From positions 750,777-814,776 of the forward strand of contig NZ_CAIT01000006.1 of assembly GCF_000296815.2 (NCBI RefSeq): a DNA stretch of 64,000 bases, given 5' to 3'. Positions 55,286 through 64,000 of the stretch are shown here, in pieces (the stretch's first letter is position 1; every line of letters begins with the position of its first letter). The notes under the pieces were generated by a model that saw nothing but the letters and a program-made list of their open reading frames with translations, was not told where the DNA came from and searched no databases. The stretch is from Fibrisoma limi BUZ 3. Its GTDB lineage: Bacteria; Bacteroidota; Bacteroidia; Cytophagales; Spirosomataceae. The translations under genes were made by a program, and so were the position numbers.

Positions 55286-57286
55286 CTACTGTCTGAGAAT
55301 TCTAATGGATTTCTTTTCCAGGTCAGTGCTCACCTGTAGTAACAGGATTCCCCGATGCTGATTAAGCGGCAGTCGGTATTGAGTTGAGTGACTTTTTAAG
55401 GTTGTACGCTGGTCTGTGATTGATTGTCCTTGCACGTCGGTCAGCAGCAGTCGCAGCGGCTGTCCGTCACCCCCACTTACCTGAACTATCACGGCGTCGT
55501 CCTGAACGGGATTCTCTAGTAAGGTGACTTGTAGTCCAGTCTCCGGAAGGAGTTCGGCCGCCATTCGTGCGGCTACGCCCGTAATCTCAAAAGCGCCAAT
55601 GTCAGCGCTTAACGACTGGGGTCGGCTTGTGCCATAAAAATCGTTTGGCGTGAATTGGCCCTGCACATTGCTTCCCTTGTTAATAGCAGGGCTCAAAGGT
55701 ACCTTACTTAGCCAGAAGTTGCCGTTTGCAGCATTCGAAAACAAAGGGTCCTGCCCTACCAGATTCTGAGCTGTAGTGAAGTAGCCATTGTTAGCGCCAC
55801 CGAACGTCAGGTTATTGTTATGTTGTACCGTAGAGCCGCCCGACACAGAAGTGGGCGTTTCGCCCGCTTTACCGTAAAAGATGTTGTTGTAAACACGCGT
55901 CCCGAGTGAACCGAGAACGATTAACTCATTCTCAATCCCAATTCCGGATCCTCCATCACTTTGTCCATTCCGATACGTTGTGTTATTGATAACCGACGCA
56001 TTGTCAGAGAAGTTGATGTTAATGCCCCGCCCCCCGTTCTGATAACAAACGTTATTTTCGACCTGAAATTTGCCAGTATATGCGCCCAATGGATTTTTTT
56101 GAACAGACGTATTAGTGGGGTCATTGGCTCGGTTATTATCCAGAATAATACCATTGCCATCGTAGAACCGACAATTGGTTCCTGTACCACCAATGTTCCA
56201 GGCAACTTTCAGCATATTACCGAAGGAACGATTCCGGCGGATAATGATTCGGGGAGCGGTGGTACTGTTATCATAATTCCAGGAGTTAAATACACTGATA
56301 CCACTGGTGCCATATACGGTATACCAGGAATTATACGACGTTGAATTTCGCTCAATCGTAATATAGTCGCTTTCGATCGCTGAAATGCCCGCCCCTGCAC
56401 AATCATGTACGTTGTTGTCAGCGATGACAATGTGGTGCGGTCGGTTCATACCACCCGACCGACCGTTAACGGATATTCCATTCCCATTGAACCTGGGGAT
56501 GGGTGTTGCGGACGGACTGGAACCTTCACAGGCACCCGGTTGGGCCTGGGCCTGAGCCAGCGTAATATTGCTGCTGTTGCCAATGATTTCGAACCCCTGA
56601 ATGGTAACGTATGCTGCCCCGGGCAGCACATTGAATGCATTCCAGTTAGTATCCCCCATCTGCAGCTTCGGGCTGTCTGTACCGTAGGGTTTGATAATGA
56701 TCGGCTGGGCAGGGGTTCCGGTTCGCCGGATGCTGACTATGTCGGAACTGGTGCTGGTGTAAGTGCCCGTTTTGACAAAAATAATATCTCCGGGGGCTGC
56801 TTTGTCGGCTGCTTTCTGGATGGTGTTAAAGGGAAAATCTTCTGTTCCTTGCGTGTTAGTTGGGGAAGCCGTCTGACTTACGTACCAGTTCCGGGTACTG
56901 GTGTAATCTGTCGGATAGAGCGTAATTCCGTTGTAGCCTACCCCCGACTGCCCTGCACTAGTAGCCGCCGAATTGGTAACGACGGCCCTGATCTGATAGC
57001 TTTTCGCCGTAGTGACACTTGGTGCCGTCCAGTTTATGGAATAGGGAGCCGATGTGTCATCCCCAATTTTTGTGTACGAGCCAGAAAAATCCACACTGTA
57101 GAAAAACTCCACTTTCGTAATGCTCGTCCCCGGTGGCGTTGTTGCCGTCGCCTGGATCGTTATGGTCTTTCCTGCCAGATAAGACGAGTTGAACTGGGGG
57201 TAGTTTAGATTGACCGAAAGAGCTTGGCAAAACACATGGGTTGTGATGCCCGCAGTAACCACCAGGGCCATTGCAAGTGCTTTCAT
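55286..57286 (-). CDS. Secreted right-handed beta-helix protein with type IX secretion tail
   Basis: 666 residues. Order: signal peptide (~1-22), an Ig-like domain (~25-115; NYPQFNSSYLAGKTITIQA), a parallel beta-helix (~130-570) of polysaccharide-lyase style with NNVHDCAGAGISAIESDYITI and DGNGIILDNNRAND, an Asn-rich ladder, and a C-terminal T9SS-type sorting domain (~590-666) ending SIRILRQ. Such proteins bind or cut acidic polysaccharides such as pectins at the cell surface. It is a close paralogue of the next gene upstream. Confidence 0.88.
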   Translation of the reverse strand: MKALAMALVVTAGITTHVFCQALSVNLNYPQFNSSYLAGKTITIQATATTPPGTSITKVEFFYSVDFSGSYTKIGDDTSAPYSINWTAPSVTTAKSYQIRAVVTNSAATSAGQSGVGYNGITLYPTDYTSTRNWYVSQTASPTNTQGTEDFPFNTIQKAADKAAPGDIIFVKTGTYTSTSSDIVSIRRTGTPAQPIIIKPYGTDSPKLQMGDTNWNAFNVLPGAAYVTIQGFEIIGNSSNITLAQAQAQPGACEGSSPSATPIPRFNGNGISVNGRSGGMNRPHHIVIADNNVHDCAGAGISAIESDYITIERNSTSYNSWYTVYGTSGISVFNSWNYDNSTTAPRIIIRRNRSFGNMLKVAWNIGGTGTNCRFYDGNGIILDNNRANDPTNTSVQKNPLGAYTGKFQVENNVCYQNGGRGININFSDNASVINNTTYRNGQSDGGSGIGIENELIVLGSLGTRVYNNIFYGKAGETPTSVSGGSTVQHNNNLTFGGANNGYFTTAQNLVGQDPLFSNAANGNFWLSKVPLSPAINKGSNVQGQFTPNDFYGTSRPQSLSADIGAFEITGVAARMAAELLPETGLQVTLLENPVQDDAVIVQVSGGDGQPLRLLLTDVQGQSITDQRTTLKSHSTQYRLPLNQHRGILLLQVSTDLEKKSIRILRQ

Positions 57287-57431
57287 TACATTTTCGTGTT
57301 AAGGGAGATGAAAAGAAACGATTCAGTTACCACGGGTGCGGATGAACGTATCGATCCCATTCTGCTCCAATTCTTCCCCGAGACAGCATAGCAGTCTGCT
57401 TTCAACCAGGAAGAATTGGGCAGGAGGTTAA

Positions 57432-60400
57432 TTATTGCCTGACAAGTTTTACGGTTTGTGTTTCTGTAGGCGTACTGATTCGCAGTAAATAAGTGCCCGA
57501 TGCCATGTCCGTAATGAGCACGACCTCCTGTTGAGAGGTTGCCCGTCCATAACGTTCCTGTTGAATGGATTGCCCCTGAAGATTAATCAGGTCGACGACC
57601 AATGGCTGCCCTTCCGCTCCGTTTACCCGCGCCCGCACGTACTGATCGGTTACCGGGTTACCTAGCACCATCACCCGCAGCTCAGAACGGCCCTCTGCTG
57701 CCACCCGGGCCCCCACTGGCCCCGGCTCCTGACCGTATACCAGCGATCCGCTGAGATAAACCGTGATGCTGGGGTTTTCTGCCAGGGGACCAGCCGGTTT
57801 GTAGGAGAAGTCATTGGCTTCGTTGAAGGTCGACCAATCGCTCTTGTTGATTCGCTGCTGAATGATTCCGGTCGAACTGGCGGGCTGGAGTTGCCCCAGC
57901 GAGGAAGCAAAGCTCAACTCCAGATACCTATCCGTACCGCTACGAATTTCGTTGACAAACCGGCCTCTGACATTGCTATTTCCCAACTCAGCATAGTCGA
58001 CGGTATGTACTAAAGGCTTATCGCCATCGGCAGAAAACCAGTACCGTACTGTCAATTGGCTGTAGTCCAGCGGTACGTTACCGTTATTAACCAGTTTGAG
58101 GTGCGTACTGATCTGGTTGGTAGTGGGATTCGAATTCCTGTTTTCAGCGTATACCTTTAGGGATGTCACCGGCGTACTGACCGATGGCTCAACACCCCCA
58201 ACCAATTCACCTTTATGGTACACGGTAATCCGGTTATTCCTGGCGTAAGCGGCAGTCGACACAAATGAGTAGTCGTCTGTTTCCGAAAAATTTGTCCAGT
58301 TCTGTTTTCCGATTCCGGTTTGAATTTCGCCTGAGTTACTGCCGGGCGACAACGTTCCGGCGGCAGCATCAAAGCTGTATTCAACATACCCAAATGCTCC
58401 TTGTCGGGGCTGCGGCAGGGCTACGTACTTCATTCTTACCTTATTGGTCCCTAACTGTGCCCAGTACACGGACAGGTTCGTCACCGGCGAAAAATCTTCC
58501 GCAGTCAGCCAGTACCGGACGGTCACCTCGGAATAAAGTACAGCCGAAACGCCCTCATTTTGCAGTTTGAAATAGGGTCGGATGGTATTGTTACCTGTCT
58601 GATTATTATCCCCGTCCCGGTATAAAACGCTTAGAACAACGGGTGGAGCAGTGACCGTCAGGGTTACGCTGGCAGCCGGGCTGGTACAATCACCGACTTT
58701 ACAGGTAACCGAATAAACAAAATGCCCGACAGCCGTCGTCGACACTGGTAATGTCGGTCCTCCTTCCACGCCGTTCCAGCTAAGTACGCCGGGGCAGTTC
58801 GTTGCGGATAAACTGACGTTGGCAGCCCCTTGCGCCACGGTTAAACTACCGACATTCGGCGCATCGGGAACTGCATTCACCGTAAGTGAGAACGCTGTAG
58901 ACGTTAGGCTATTGAAGCCGGTAACGACAACAAAATAAGCGCCCTGATCGGCTGTCGTCGTTGTTGGTAGTGTCAACGTAGCCGTGGTCGCCGAGGTCAC
59001 ACCTGTCAGACTTACTATCTGCCCGGACGGAGATTCCCTGTACCACTGATACGTTTTTACGGGGCCGTCGACGCGAACCGAGATGCTCACGTCAGTGCCT
59101 GCACAAACCGCCGAACCACTGGCCGGCTGCTGGGAAAAAACAATAGGACTTCCCTGATACTCATAGGCTCCGATATCAACACCAGCGCCCTGCGGCCGCT
59201 CCACCCCGAGTATGTCGCGGAGCGGATATTGCCCAGGTACGGCACTTCCAGCGTTGATCGCCGGGCTGGTGGCAGTAAGCCGAAAGTCACCGTTAGCTGC
59301 ATCGACAAATAAAGGGTCCTGCCCGACTACATTCTGCCCGCCCGTAAAATAGCCATTATCAAAATCGCTGAAAGTCAGGTTATTGTTCTGCTGAAGATCT
59401 GAACTACCCGAAACCGAACTGGGGCTTTCGCCTGGTTTTCCGTAGAAAATATTGTTAAAAACCCGGCAGCCAATCGATCCCTGCATGATCAGTTCGTTAT
59501 CGATCCCAAAATAGAGTGGTCCATCGCTCTGGCCGTTCTGATAGGTCGTGTTGTTGATGATGGTTACATTATCGCTGTAGTTTACGTTGATTCCCCGGCC
59601 TCCATTGAGATAACAGACGTTGTTCTCCACCAAAAACCGACCTGTGTAATCACCAAGCGGGTTTTTAACAACGGTAGGTCTGTTCGGGTCGTTGGCCCGG
59701 TTGTTATCGAGGATAATGCCATTACCATCGTAAAACCGACAGGTAGTGCCTGTGCCACCGATGTTCCAGGCGATCTTCAGGATATTGCCGAAGGAGTGGT
59801 TCCGACGGATGATCACCCGGGGCTGGTCGGTGTTCGTATCGTAGTTCCAAGAGTTGAATACGCTGATTCCACTCGTTCCATACACGGTGTACCAGGAGGT
59901 TCGGGCCGTAGTATTATCCTCGATGGTGATGTAATCACTTTCGATGGCAGAAATGCCCGCCCCTGCGCAATCGTGCACGTTGTTATTGGCGATGGTAACG
60001 TGATGCGGTCGTAAATTTCCGCCCGTTCGTCCACTCACCGAGATTCCATTGCCATTAAATCGGGCGATCGGAGTCGCTGTCGGACTTGGCCCTTCACAAG
60101 CGCCGGGCTGCTGCCTGGCTTGCTCCAGCGTGATCGCATTGTTGTTCCCAATCACTTCAAACCCCCGAATCTGAATGTAGGCGGCCGCCGGCAGAACATT
60201 GAATCCATTGAAATTAGCATTACCGAGCTGTATGACCGGTTTATCCGCTTTGTAGGGCATAAAGACAATCGGTTTGTCGGGCAGGCCGGTACGCTGGATT
60301 CCTACCACATTAATTCCGGAGCCCGTATACGTTCCCCCCATGACAAAAACGGTATCTCCCGGTGCCACCCGGTCAGCCGCTTTTTGAATTGTATTGAAAG

Positions 60401-60878
60401 GCTGGGCTTCGGTACCGGCGGTGTTGGCGGCAGAAGCGGAAGCACTCACATACCAGTTTCGGGTGCTGACGTATGTTGGAGCATAAACAGAGATGCTGTT
60501 GTAGCCAGTTGACGCATTGGAAACGGCCGTATTTGAAGCCGAATTAGTTACAATCGCTCTGATCTGAAAGCTTCTGGCCGTTGCCACGGTGGGTGTGGTC
60601 CAGATGTATGAATACGGAGCCGTTAGATCTTCACCAATTTTGTTGTACGTGCCTGAGAAGTTTTCCTGGACAAAGAACTCTACTTTGGTGACAGTCGTAC
60701 CCGTAGGGGTTGATGCATTAACCTGAATAGTAATGTCCGTGCCAGAAATGTATGAAGAGTTAAACTGCGGGAAAGGCATACTGGCTGACAGTGTCTGGCC
60801 TTGAGTGATCCGGCAAACACCAATCAGCAGTACACACAACGAAAGGAGTCGTAAAGCGTGGAGGTAACCATTTTGCAT
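57432..60878 (-). CDS. Large secreted beta-helix protein with Ig-like and CBM3-like domains and type IX tail
   Basis: 1148 residues. The first ~575 repeat the architecture of the neighbouring 666-residue protein (Ig-like domain FPQFNSSYISGTDITIQV, then the beta-helix with NNVHDCAGAGISAIESDYIT). Then come Ig-like segments (~580-750), two tandem cellulose-binding CBM3-type domains (~755-895, ~905-1035; each with YFKLQNEG or HLKLVNNG, RYWLTAED or RYWFSADG, and a GxIQ core), and a T9SS sorting tail ending TVKLVRQ. It appears to be a paralogue that gained carbohydrate-binding modules. Confidence 0.88.
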   Translation of the reverse strand: MQNGYLHALRLLSLCVLLIGVCRITQGQTLSASMPFPQFNSSYISGTDITIQVNASTPTGTTVTKVEFFVQENFSGTYNKIGEDLTAPYSYIWTTPTVATARSFQIRAIVTNSASNTAVSNASTGYNSISVYAPTYVSTRNWYVSASASAANTAGTEAQPFNTIQKAADRVAPGDTVFVMGGTYTGSGINVVGIQRTGLPDKPIVFMPYKADKPVIQLGNANFNGFNVLPAAAYIQIRGFEVIGNNNAITLEQARQQPGACEGPSPTATPIARFNGNGISVSGRTGGNLRPHHVTIANNNVHDCAGAGISAIESDYITIEDNTTARTSWYTVYGTSGISVFNSWNYDTNTDQPRVIIRRNHSFGNILKIAWNIGGTGTTCRFYDGNGIILDNNRANDPNRPTVVKNPLGDYTGRFLVENNVCYLNGGRGINVNYSDNVTIINNTTYQNGQSDGPLYFGIDNELIMQGSIGCRVFNNIFYGKPGESPSSVSGSSDLQQNNNLTFSDFDNGYFTGGQNVVGQDPLFVDAANGDFRLTATSPAINAGSAVPGQYPLRDILGVERPQGAGVDIGAYEYQGSPIVFSQQPASGSAVCAGTDVSISVRVDGPVKTYQWYRESPSGQIVSLTGVTSATTATLTLPTTTTADQGAYFVVVTGFNSLTSTAFSLTVNAVPDAPNVGSLTVAQGAANVSLSATNCPGVLSWNGVEGGPTLPVSTTAVGHFVYSVTCKVGDCTSPAASVTLTVTAPPVVLSVLYRDGDNNQTGNNTIRPYFKLQNEGVSAVLYSEVTVRYWLTAEDFSPVTNLSVYWAQLGTNKVRMKYVALPQPRQGAFGYVEYSFDAAAGTLSPGSNSGEIQTGIGKQNWTNFSETDDYSFVSTAAYARNNRITVYHKGELVGGVEPSVSTPVTSLKVYAENRNSNPTTNQISTHLKLVNNGNVPLDYSQLTVRYWFSADGDKPLVHTVDYAELGNSNVRGRFVNEIRSGTDRYLELSFASSLGQLQPASSTGIIQQRINKSDWSTFNEANDFSYKPAGPLAENPSITVYLSGSLVYGQEPGPVGARVAAEGRSELRVMVLGNPVTDQYVRARVNGAEGQPLVVDLINLQGQSIQQERYGRATSQQEVVLITDMASGTYLLRISTPTETQTVKLVRQ

Positions 60879-61030
60879 AGGAAAGGGAGATTATGGCAGC
60901 TATTAGCAACCAGCCTGATATAAAACGTGTCCAATACGGTTTATCTTTAAGACAATCTTTCAGGATTATACACTTACAGCCTTGTCAAAACTATACTTAT
61001 GCTACCAGCCTCATTTTGGTACTGCGCTTT

Positions 61031-61116
61031 ACCCCAACTCCTTAGAGGGTGGCCCTACGCCTGAAATGGCGTAGCTAAGCCGACAGAGCCCGTCCGCCCT
61101 TTAGAGGGTTGGGGTG
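61031..61116. repeat. Inverted repeat with CCCCAACTCCTTAGAGGG-type arms
   Basis: CCCCAACTCCTTAGAGGG at 61032-61049 faces CCCTTTAGAGGGTTGGGG at 61097-61114, with a nested CTACGCC/GGCGTAG stem inside (61054-61073). CCCCAACCCTCTAAAGGG-like words are a familiar intergenic motif in this phylum (recalled, not searched). Confidence 0.55.
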
Positions 61117-61198
61117 AGGATACGGACACGCGCAAAAGCTGTTCTGAAGTAGTATAAATTCTTGCCGGTACGTACACGAACGGGGAATCTATTGAAAA

Positions 61199-61248
61199 CC
61201 ATTGTCCCCTCCCTGCTTCCGCAAACGGAAGCAGGGAGGGGACAATGG
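61199..61248. repeat. Perfect 23-bp stem-loop
   Basis: 61199-61221 (ends in CCCTGCTTCCG) is the exact complement of 61226-61248 with a 4-nt loop CAAA. It has no T run and no flanking intact gene. Confidence 0.8.
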
Positions 61249-61275
61249 GTCGACGACGCATAGCAGCAGGCACCT

Positions 61276-61547
61276 CAAGCCCCTCATAAAATCGACTCGT
61301 CCGCCCTGGCCGAAACCATCGACCAACTGGCCCGTGCCGGCATTGATTGAATAGAGCGTGGTGCCATAAACGGAGAAAAGCCTGTCGGGTTTACCATCCC
61401 GGCTTTTGTGGTACGTGGCCGACCGGGTCCAGGTGCTGCCGTTGGTACTATCGGGCGTGAACGTTCAGATCATCTTACCGGTTGAGGGCCACCAGCTTCT
61501 GCGACGGCAGGAACGCAATCAGCTTATCCTTCACGACCGTTGGTGTT
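61276..61547 (-). pseudogene. Remnant of a PQQ-dependent quinoprotein dehydrogenase
   Basis: Minus-strand frames join over a stop and a one-base shift near 61480: first TPTVVKDKLIAFLPSQKLVA, then FTPDSTNGSTWTRSATYHKS and LYSINAGTGQLVDGFGQGGR followed by VDF. That is the tryptophan-docking beta-propeller pattern of membrane quinoprotein alcohol/glucose dehydrogenases, where TPxVV...LVALN and RVDL occur. Only a fraction of the gene survives; no start or C-terminus is present. Confidence 0.6.
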
Positions 61548-61589
61548 TCGGTTTCAACTGGTAATTATGTAATCATGGGGCTGGCTCGA

Positions 61590-62950
61590 TCACTGTTCAA
61601 ACGCCCCGCGATCCCTGCCTTTTGACCGGGCTCTGGACTTTCCCAGTATATCGGTAGACTGCGCTATCTCATTCGTACCCGAGTGCAGCCCCGCACTGCC
61701 CTTCACTAACCGGAAATCGCCTTTTGTCGGGTCGGGTTGAACGTTGATAAACTGAGGGTCCGCTACGATGTCGTTTGAACCGACAAACACCTCCTGCGCT
61801 AACGGATACAGATTGTAATCCCACCGGATGGCTTTGTTTCGGTTGTTGGAGGTAACCTTGCCGCCGGGCCGTGGCACAATCACGTTGTTCATAATCACCA
61901 CGTCTTCCGAACGATTGGGGAACAGTTCCTGGTAGCCGACAATGCCGCCATTGTGGTAGGTAGTGTTGTTGATGATATCGACGTGACGGGTGCGGAAGGT
62001 GTGAATCCCCGACCCTCCATTGAACGCGCTCACGTTATTGGCCACCAGCGCACGGCCCTTCCATTCGGGGCGTTTTGGTTTTTCGGGCCGTGGCTCAACC
62101 GCCCGCGCAGAATCGACTTTTACCAGGGCGTCGGCGTTGGGGTTAGTAGCTCCCTGCTCCCCGTCGGTCACGTCGAGGATAATCCCATTGCCGTCGCTCA
62201 GCTTCCCGATCCTCTCCCAGGGAACAAGCGTTTTGTTGTTCCAGACGAAATTGCGCTGGATGATGATGTGGTAGCCGGGCGCGTCGTCGTAGGCCCAGTT
62301 ATTGAGCGTCGAAATGCCCGAGCCACCGTAGCGCATGAACCAGGCATTGTCGTACACCCGGCAATCTTCAATCGTCAGGTAATCCATTTCAATCCCGACA
62401 ATCCCCCCCCCGCGCATTTGCTTACGGAGCAGTTACGAATGATAACATGGTGGGGCTTTTGATCGGGTTTGTTCAGCCGCCCGTTGACAAAAATGCCGTT
62501 GGTGTTAAAGAACGGATTGGGTTTCGGCTTTTTAGCGTCTTCCTGAGCGGCCAGCAGCACAATCGAATCGTTGTTGCCCACCACGGTCAGCCCCTCAAGG
62601 ATGTGGTACGATCCGGAAACGTGAATACCGTTCCAGCCCACCGGACGAACGACGGGTTTGTGGCCGGGCCGGGCTTTCCAGGAAATCCAGGCGTCGGGCC
62701 GGCCGGAGCGGGTAATGGACAAAACGGCGCTGCCGTTACCCGTATCGTCGTTGGTGTACGTACCATCCCCAATCCATACTACGTCGCCGGGCTCAACCAG
62801 TTCAGCGGCTTTTTGCAGGCTTCGGAAAGCGGTTTGGGGTGTTTTACCGTCGTTGGTATCCTTACCGTCGCCGGATACGTGCCAAACCTGAGCCAGAGCA
62901 AGCGGACTGAATAATACCAGCCATAGAATCGAGAAAACAATACGTCTCAT
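61590..62950 (-). pseudogene. Secreted beta-helix protein interrupted by a frameshift at a G9 tract
   Basis: The N-terminal part (62375-62950) starts with a signal peptide (MRRIVFSILWLVLFSPLALAQ) and matches the beta-helix paralogues up to SVSKCAGGG; the C-terminal part (61590-62417) resumes in another frame as GGGIVGIEMDYLTIEDCRVY to a stop, with no type IX tail. They meet in a run of nine G (nine C on the plus strand, 62403-62411). One extra G would restore CAGGGIVGIE, matching paralogues (CAGAGISAIE). The upstream start codon overlaps the stop of the pyruvyl transferase gene (ATGA). Confidence 0.8.
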
Positions 62951-64000
62951 ACGAGCCATGTTTTTCGGAGTAGTTGGAATGTTTGATCGTACCGTTTTTC
63001 GACAGCCGCCAATGCCTTGCGGACGTTCTGCTGGGCGGCCGGGTAATTTTTCGTTACCTGCATGAGCCGGTCCGTAATCTGCTGACCCGTGCTCTGCTCA
63101 ATCTCGAAAGTCCAGTCGCCCAGGCCCAGGTCGTAGTACATCTGCCCCTTGATTGTATCCTGCGGCTGGCGGAGGTAGAAACAGGGCGTCCCCGTAACGG
63201 CGGCCATAATGGGCGAGTGACATTCGAAGCTCAGTACCGTATGAGCCTGCGCATACAGCGAGGTGGCTTCGTCCGGCAACCAGTACCCCCGCTTAACGAC
63301 CTTCGCTTTTACGTCGGCAGGCAGCGGGTCAATCAGTAACTCGTCCATGATGTCTACCTGGTAGGTCATTTCAGGGCAAACCAGCACGCTGTGACCCGTC
63401 TGCCGGACCCAGGCCGTGATGGCCTCGCGCAGTTTGGCGTGGTCGGCTTCCTTCCATTTATCATTCAGCTCCGTGACTTCGCGGATTTTCTGTTCGCTCC
63501 AGCCGTTGTTGTTGGGATTAATTTTATGATAGGGCGTTACCCGAAGCCGGGGAATAGCACAGATGAATTCGCGTGGTTTGAGGTTGTTGGCGCTCAGAAA
63601 TGCCTTCGCCTTATCGTCGTCGCGGATGGTCAGGGCAAACGTCGCGTCGGGCGCAAAGGCGATGTGTTCGCCCGAAAGCCCTGCTTTTCTGAGGCTATCG
63701 ATCGAAGCCGTTTCGCGGGTAAAGAGCAGCGATGCTTTTGACAACAGCGTTTTCAGATTCGGATTAACGTCCTGGATCGTGACGCCGAACAGCCCGAATG
63801 GTTTGTTCGTTTGTGCGTGCCAGGCTTCCAGGTAATCGGCAGCCACCACCATCGGCCCGGAGCCGTGCAGAAAAAAATCCGCTTCTTCAAACGCCTGCTT
63901 CACGGCCTCCGACTGCGGTACGTTGCTCACTACGTTGCCGTGAATGATCCGTAAATCGGGGTAGTGCCGAAGCAGCATGGCCTCTACCTCTGCGCTGCGG
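62947..64000 (-). CDS. Polysaccharide pyruvyl transferase-family protein, N-terminus cut by window edge
   Basis: 351 residues are visible, continuing off the window with RSAEVEAMLLRHYPD. Family features: FLHGSGPMVVAADYLEAW, FGLFGVTIQDVNP, LLFTRETASIDSLRKAGLSGE, SVLVCPEMTYQVDIMD, and YAQAHTVLSFECHSPIMAAVTGTPCFYLR (the catalytic-site region HSPIMA in place of the HSxxFA usual). It would add ketal pyruvate to a surface sugar. Its stop overlaps the beta-helix gene start as ATGA, so the two were translationally coupled. Confidence 0.85.
   Translation of the reverse strand, partial: RSAEVEAMLLRHYPDLRIIHGNVVSNVPQSEAVKQAFEEADFFLHGSGPMVVAADYLEAWHAQTNKPFGLFGVTIQDVNPNLKTLLSKASLLFTRETASIDSLRKAGLSGEHIAFAPDATFALTIRDDDKAKAFLSANNLKPREFICAIPRLRVTPYHKINPNNNGWSEQKIREVTELNDKWKEADHAKLREAITAWVRQTGHSVLVCPEMTYQVDIMDELLIDPLPADVKAKVVKRGYWLPDEATSLYAQAHTVLSFECHSPIMAAVTGTPCFYLRQPQDTIKGQMYYDLGLGDWTFEIEQSTGQQITDRLMQVTKNYPAAQQNVRKALAAVEKRYDQTFQLLRKTWLV

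Larger units (their letters stand above)
60879..61589. other. 711-bp gap holding hairpins and a gene remnant
   Basis: The region upstream of the 1148-residue gene holds a CCCCAACTCC-type inverted repeat (61031-61116), a perfect stem-loop (61199-61248), and decayed coding sequence (61276-61547). No intact gene is recognised. The beta-helix gene promoter is expected close to 60900. Confidence 0.6.

Overview
The window looks like chromosomal DNA of a free-living Bacteroidota in the Cytophagales, closest in style to Spirosoma and relatives. This is an inference from gene content and style, not a database match. The supporting signs are a FecR/SusC/SusD nutrient-uptake set, secreted proteins with type IX secretion tails, promoters with the phylum-specific TAnnTTTG element, a menaquinone gene (menD), and GC-rich coding DNA beside very AT-rich intergenic stretches.

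Layout. (1) 1-12473: the end of an anti-sigma factor, then a SusC/SusD pair and five secreted or exported proteins, among them two enolase-superfamily enzymes; this resembles a polysaccharide or sugar-acid utilization locus. An AraC regulator faces it at 12506-13426. (2) 13444-17022: a TPR lipoprotein, a mutarotase and an SMP-30/gluconolactonase-like protein. (3) 17067-22973: menD, then tonB-like/folC/trmB, then gapA. (4) 22974-25905: AT-rich DNA with a dense array of TTAG(C/T)AAATA words, dapD behind a leader hairpin, an XRE regulator, and a cluster of DnaA-box-like sequences. (5) 25906-32797: an ABC permease, a TPR protein and gyrA, all on the minus strand, with a dif-like sequence at 28574-28601. 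(6) 33091-36813: a GntR regulator with a perfect operator palindrome, then deoC, a PfkB-like kinase and a sugar-phosphate isomerase-like protein, probably one sugar-catabolic operon. (7) 36856-43802: a RES/Xre toxin-antitoxin pair, an alpha/beta hydrolase, a DUF4142 lipoprotein, a decayed alcohol dehydrogenase, dnaK and a DUF937 protein. (8) 43924-47923: a NuiA-type nuclease inhibitor facing thrS-infC-rpmI-rplT. (9) 48068-53112: housekeeping and stress-type genes (TPR lipoprotein, rRNA methyltransferase-like, EVE, DinB, ECF sigma factor, CAP). (10) 53350-64000: a secreted-carbohydrate region with a GH39-like hydrolase, two intact beta-helix proteins and one frameshifted one, gene remnants, and a polysaccharide pyruvyl transferase cut by the window edge.

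Two themes run through the window. First, most gene ends carry a long, often nearly perfect inverted repeat. Several are built from simple words (GGTTTGT; purine-rich GGGAGGA; CTATAGGCTATCGA), and some lie inside operons or contain the stop codon of a gene. Second, the core genes on the right (gyrA, dnaK, thrS-infC-rpmI-rplT) read leftward while much of the left reads rightward. Together with the dif-like site, this fits a region near the replication terminus better than the origin, despite the DnaA-box cluster.

Most product calls rest on family resemblance recognised by eye. No alignment or search was run.
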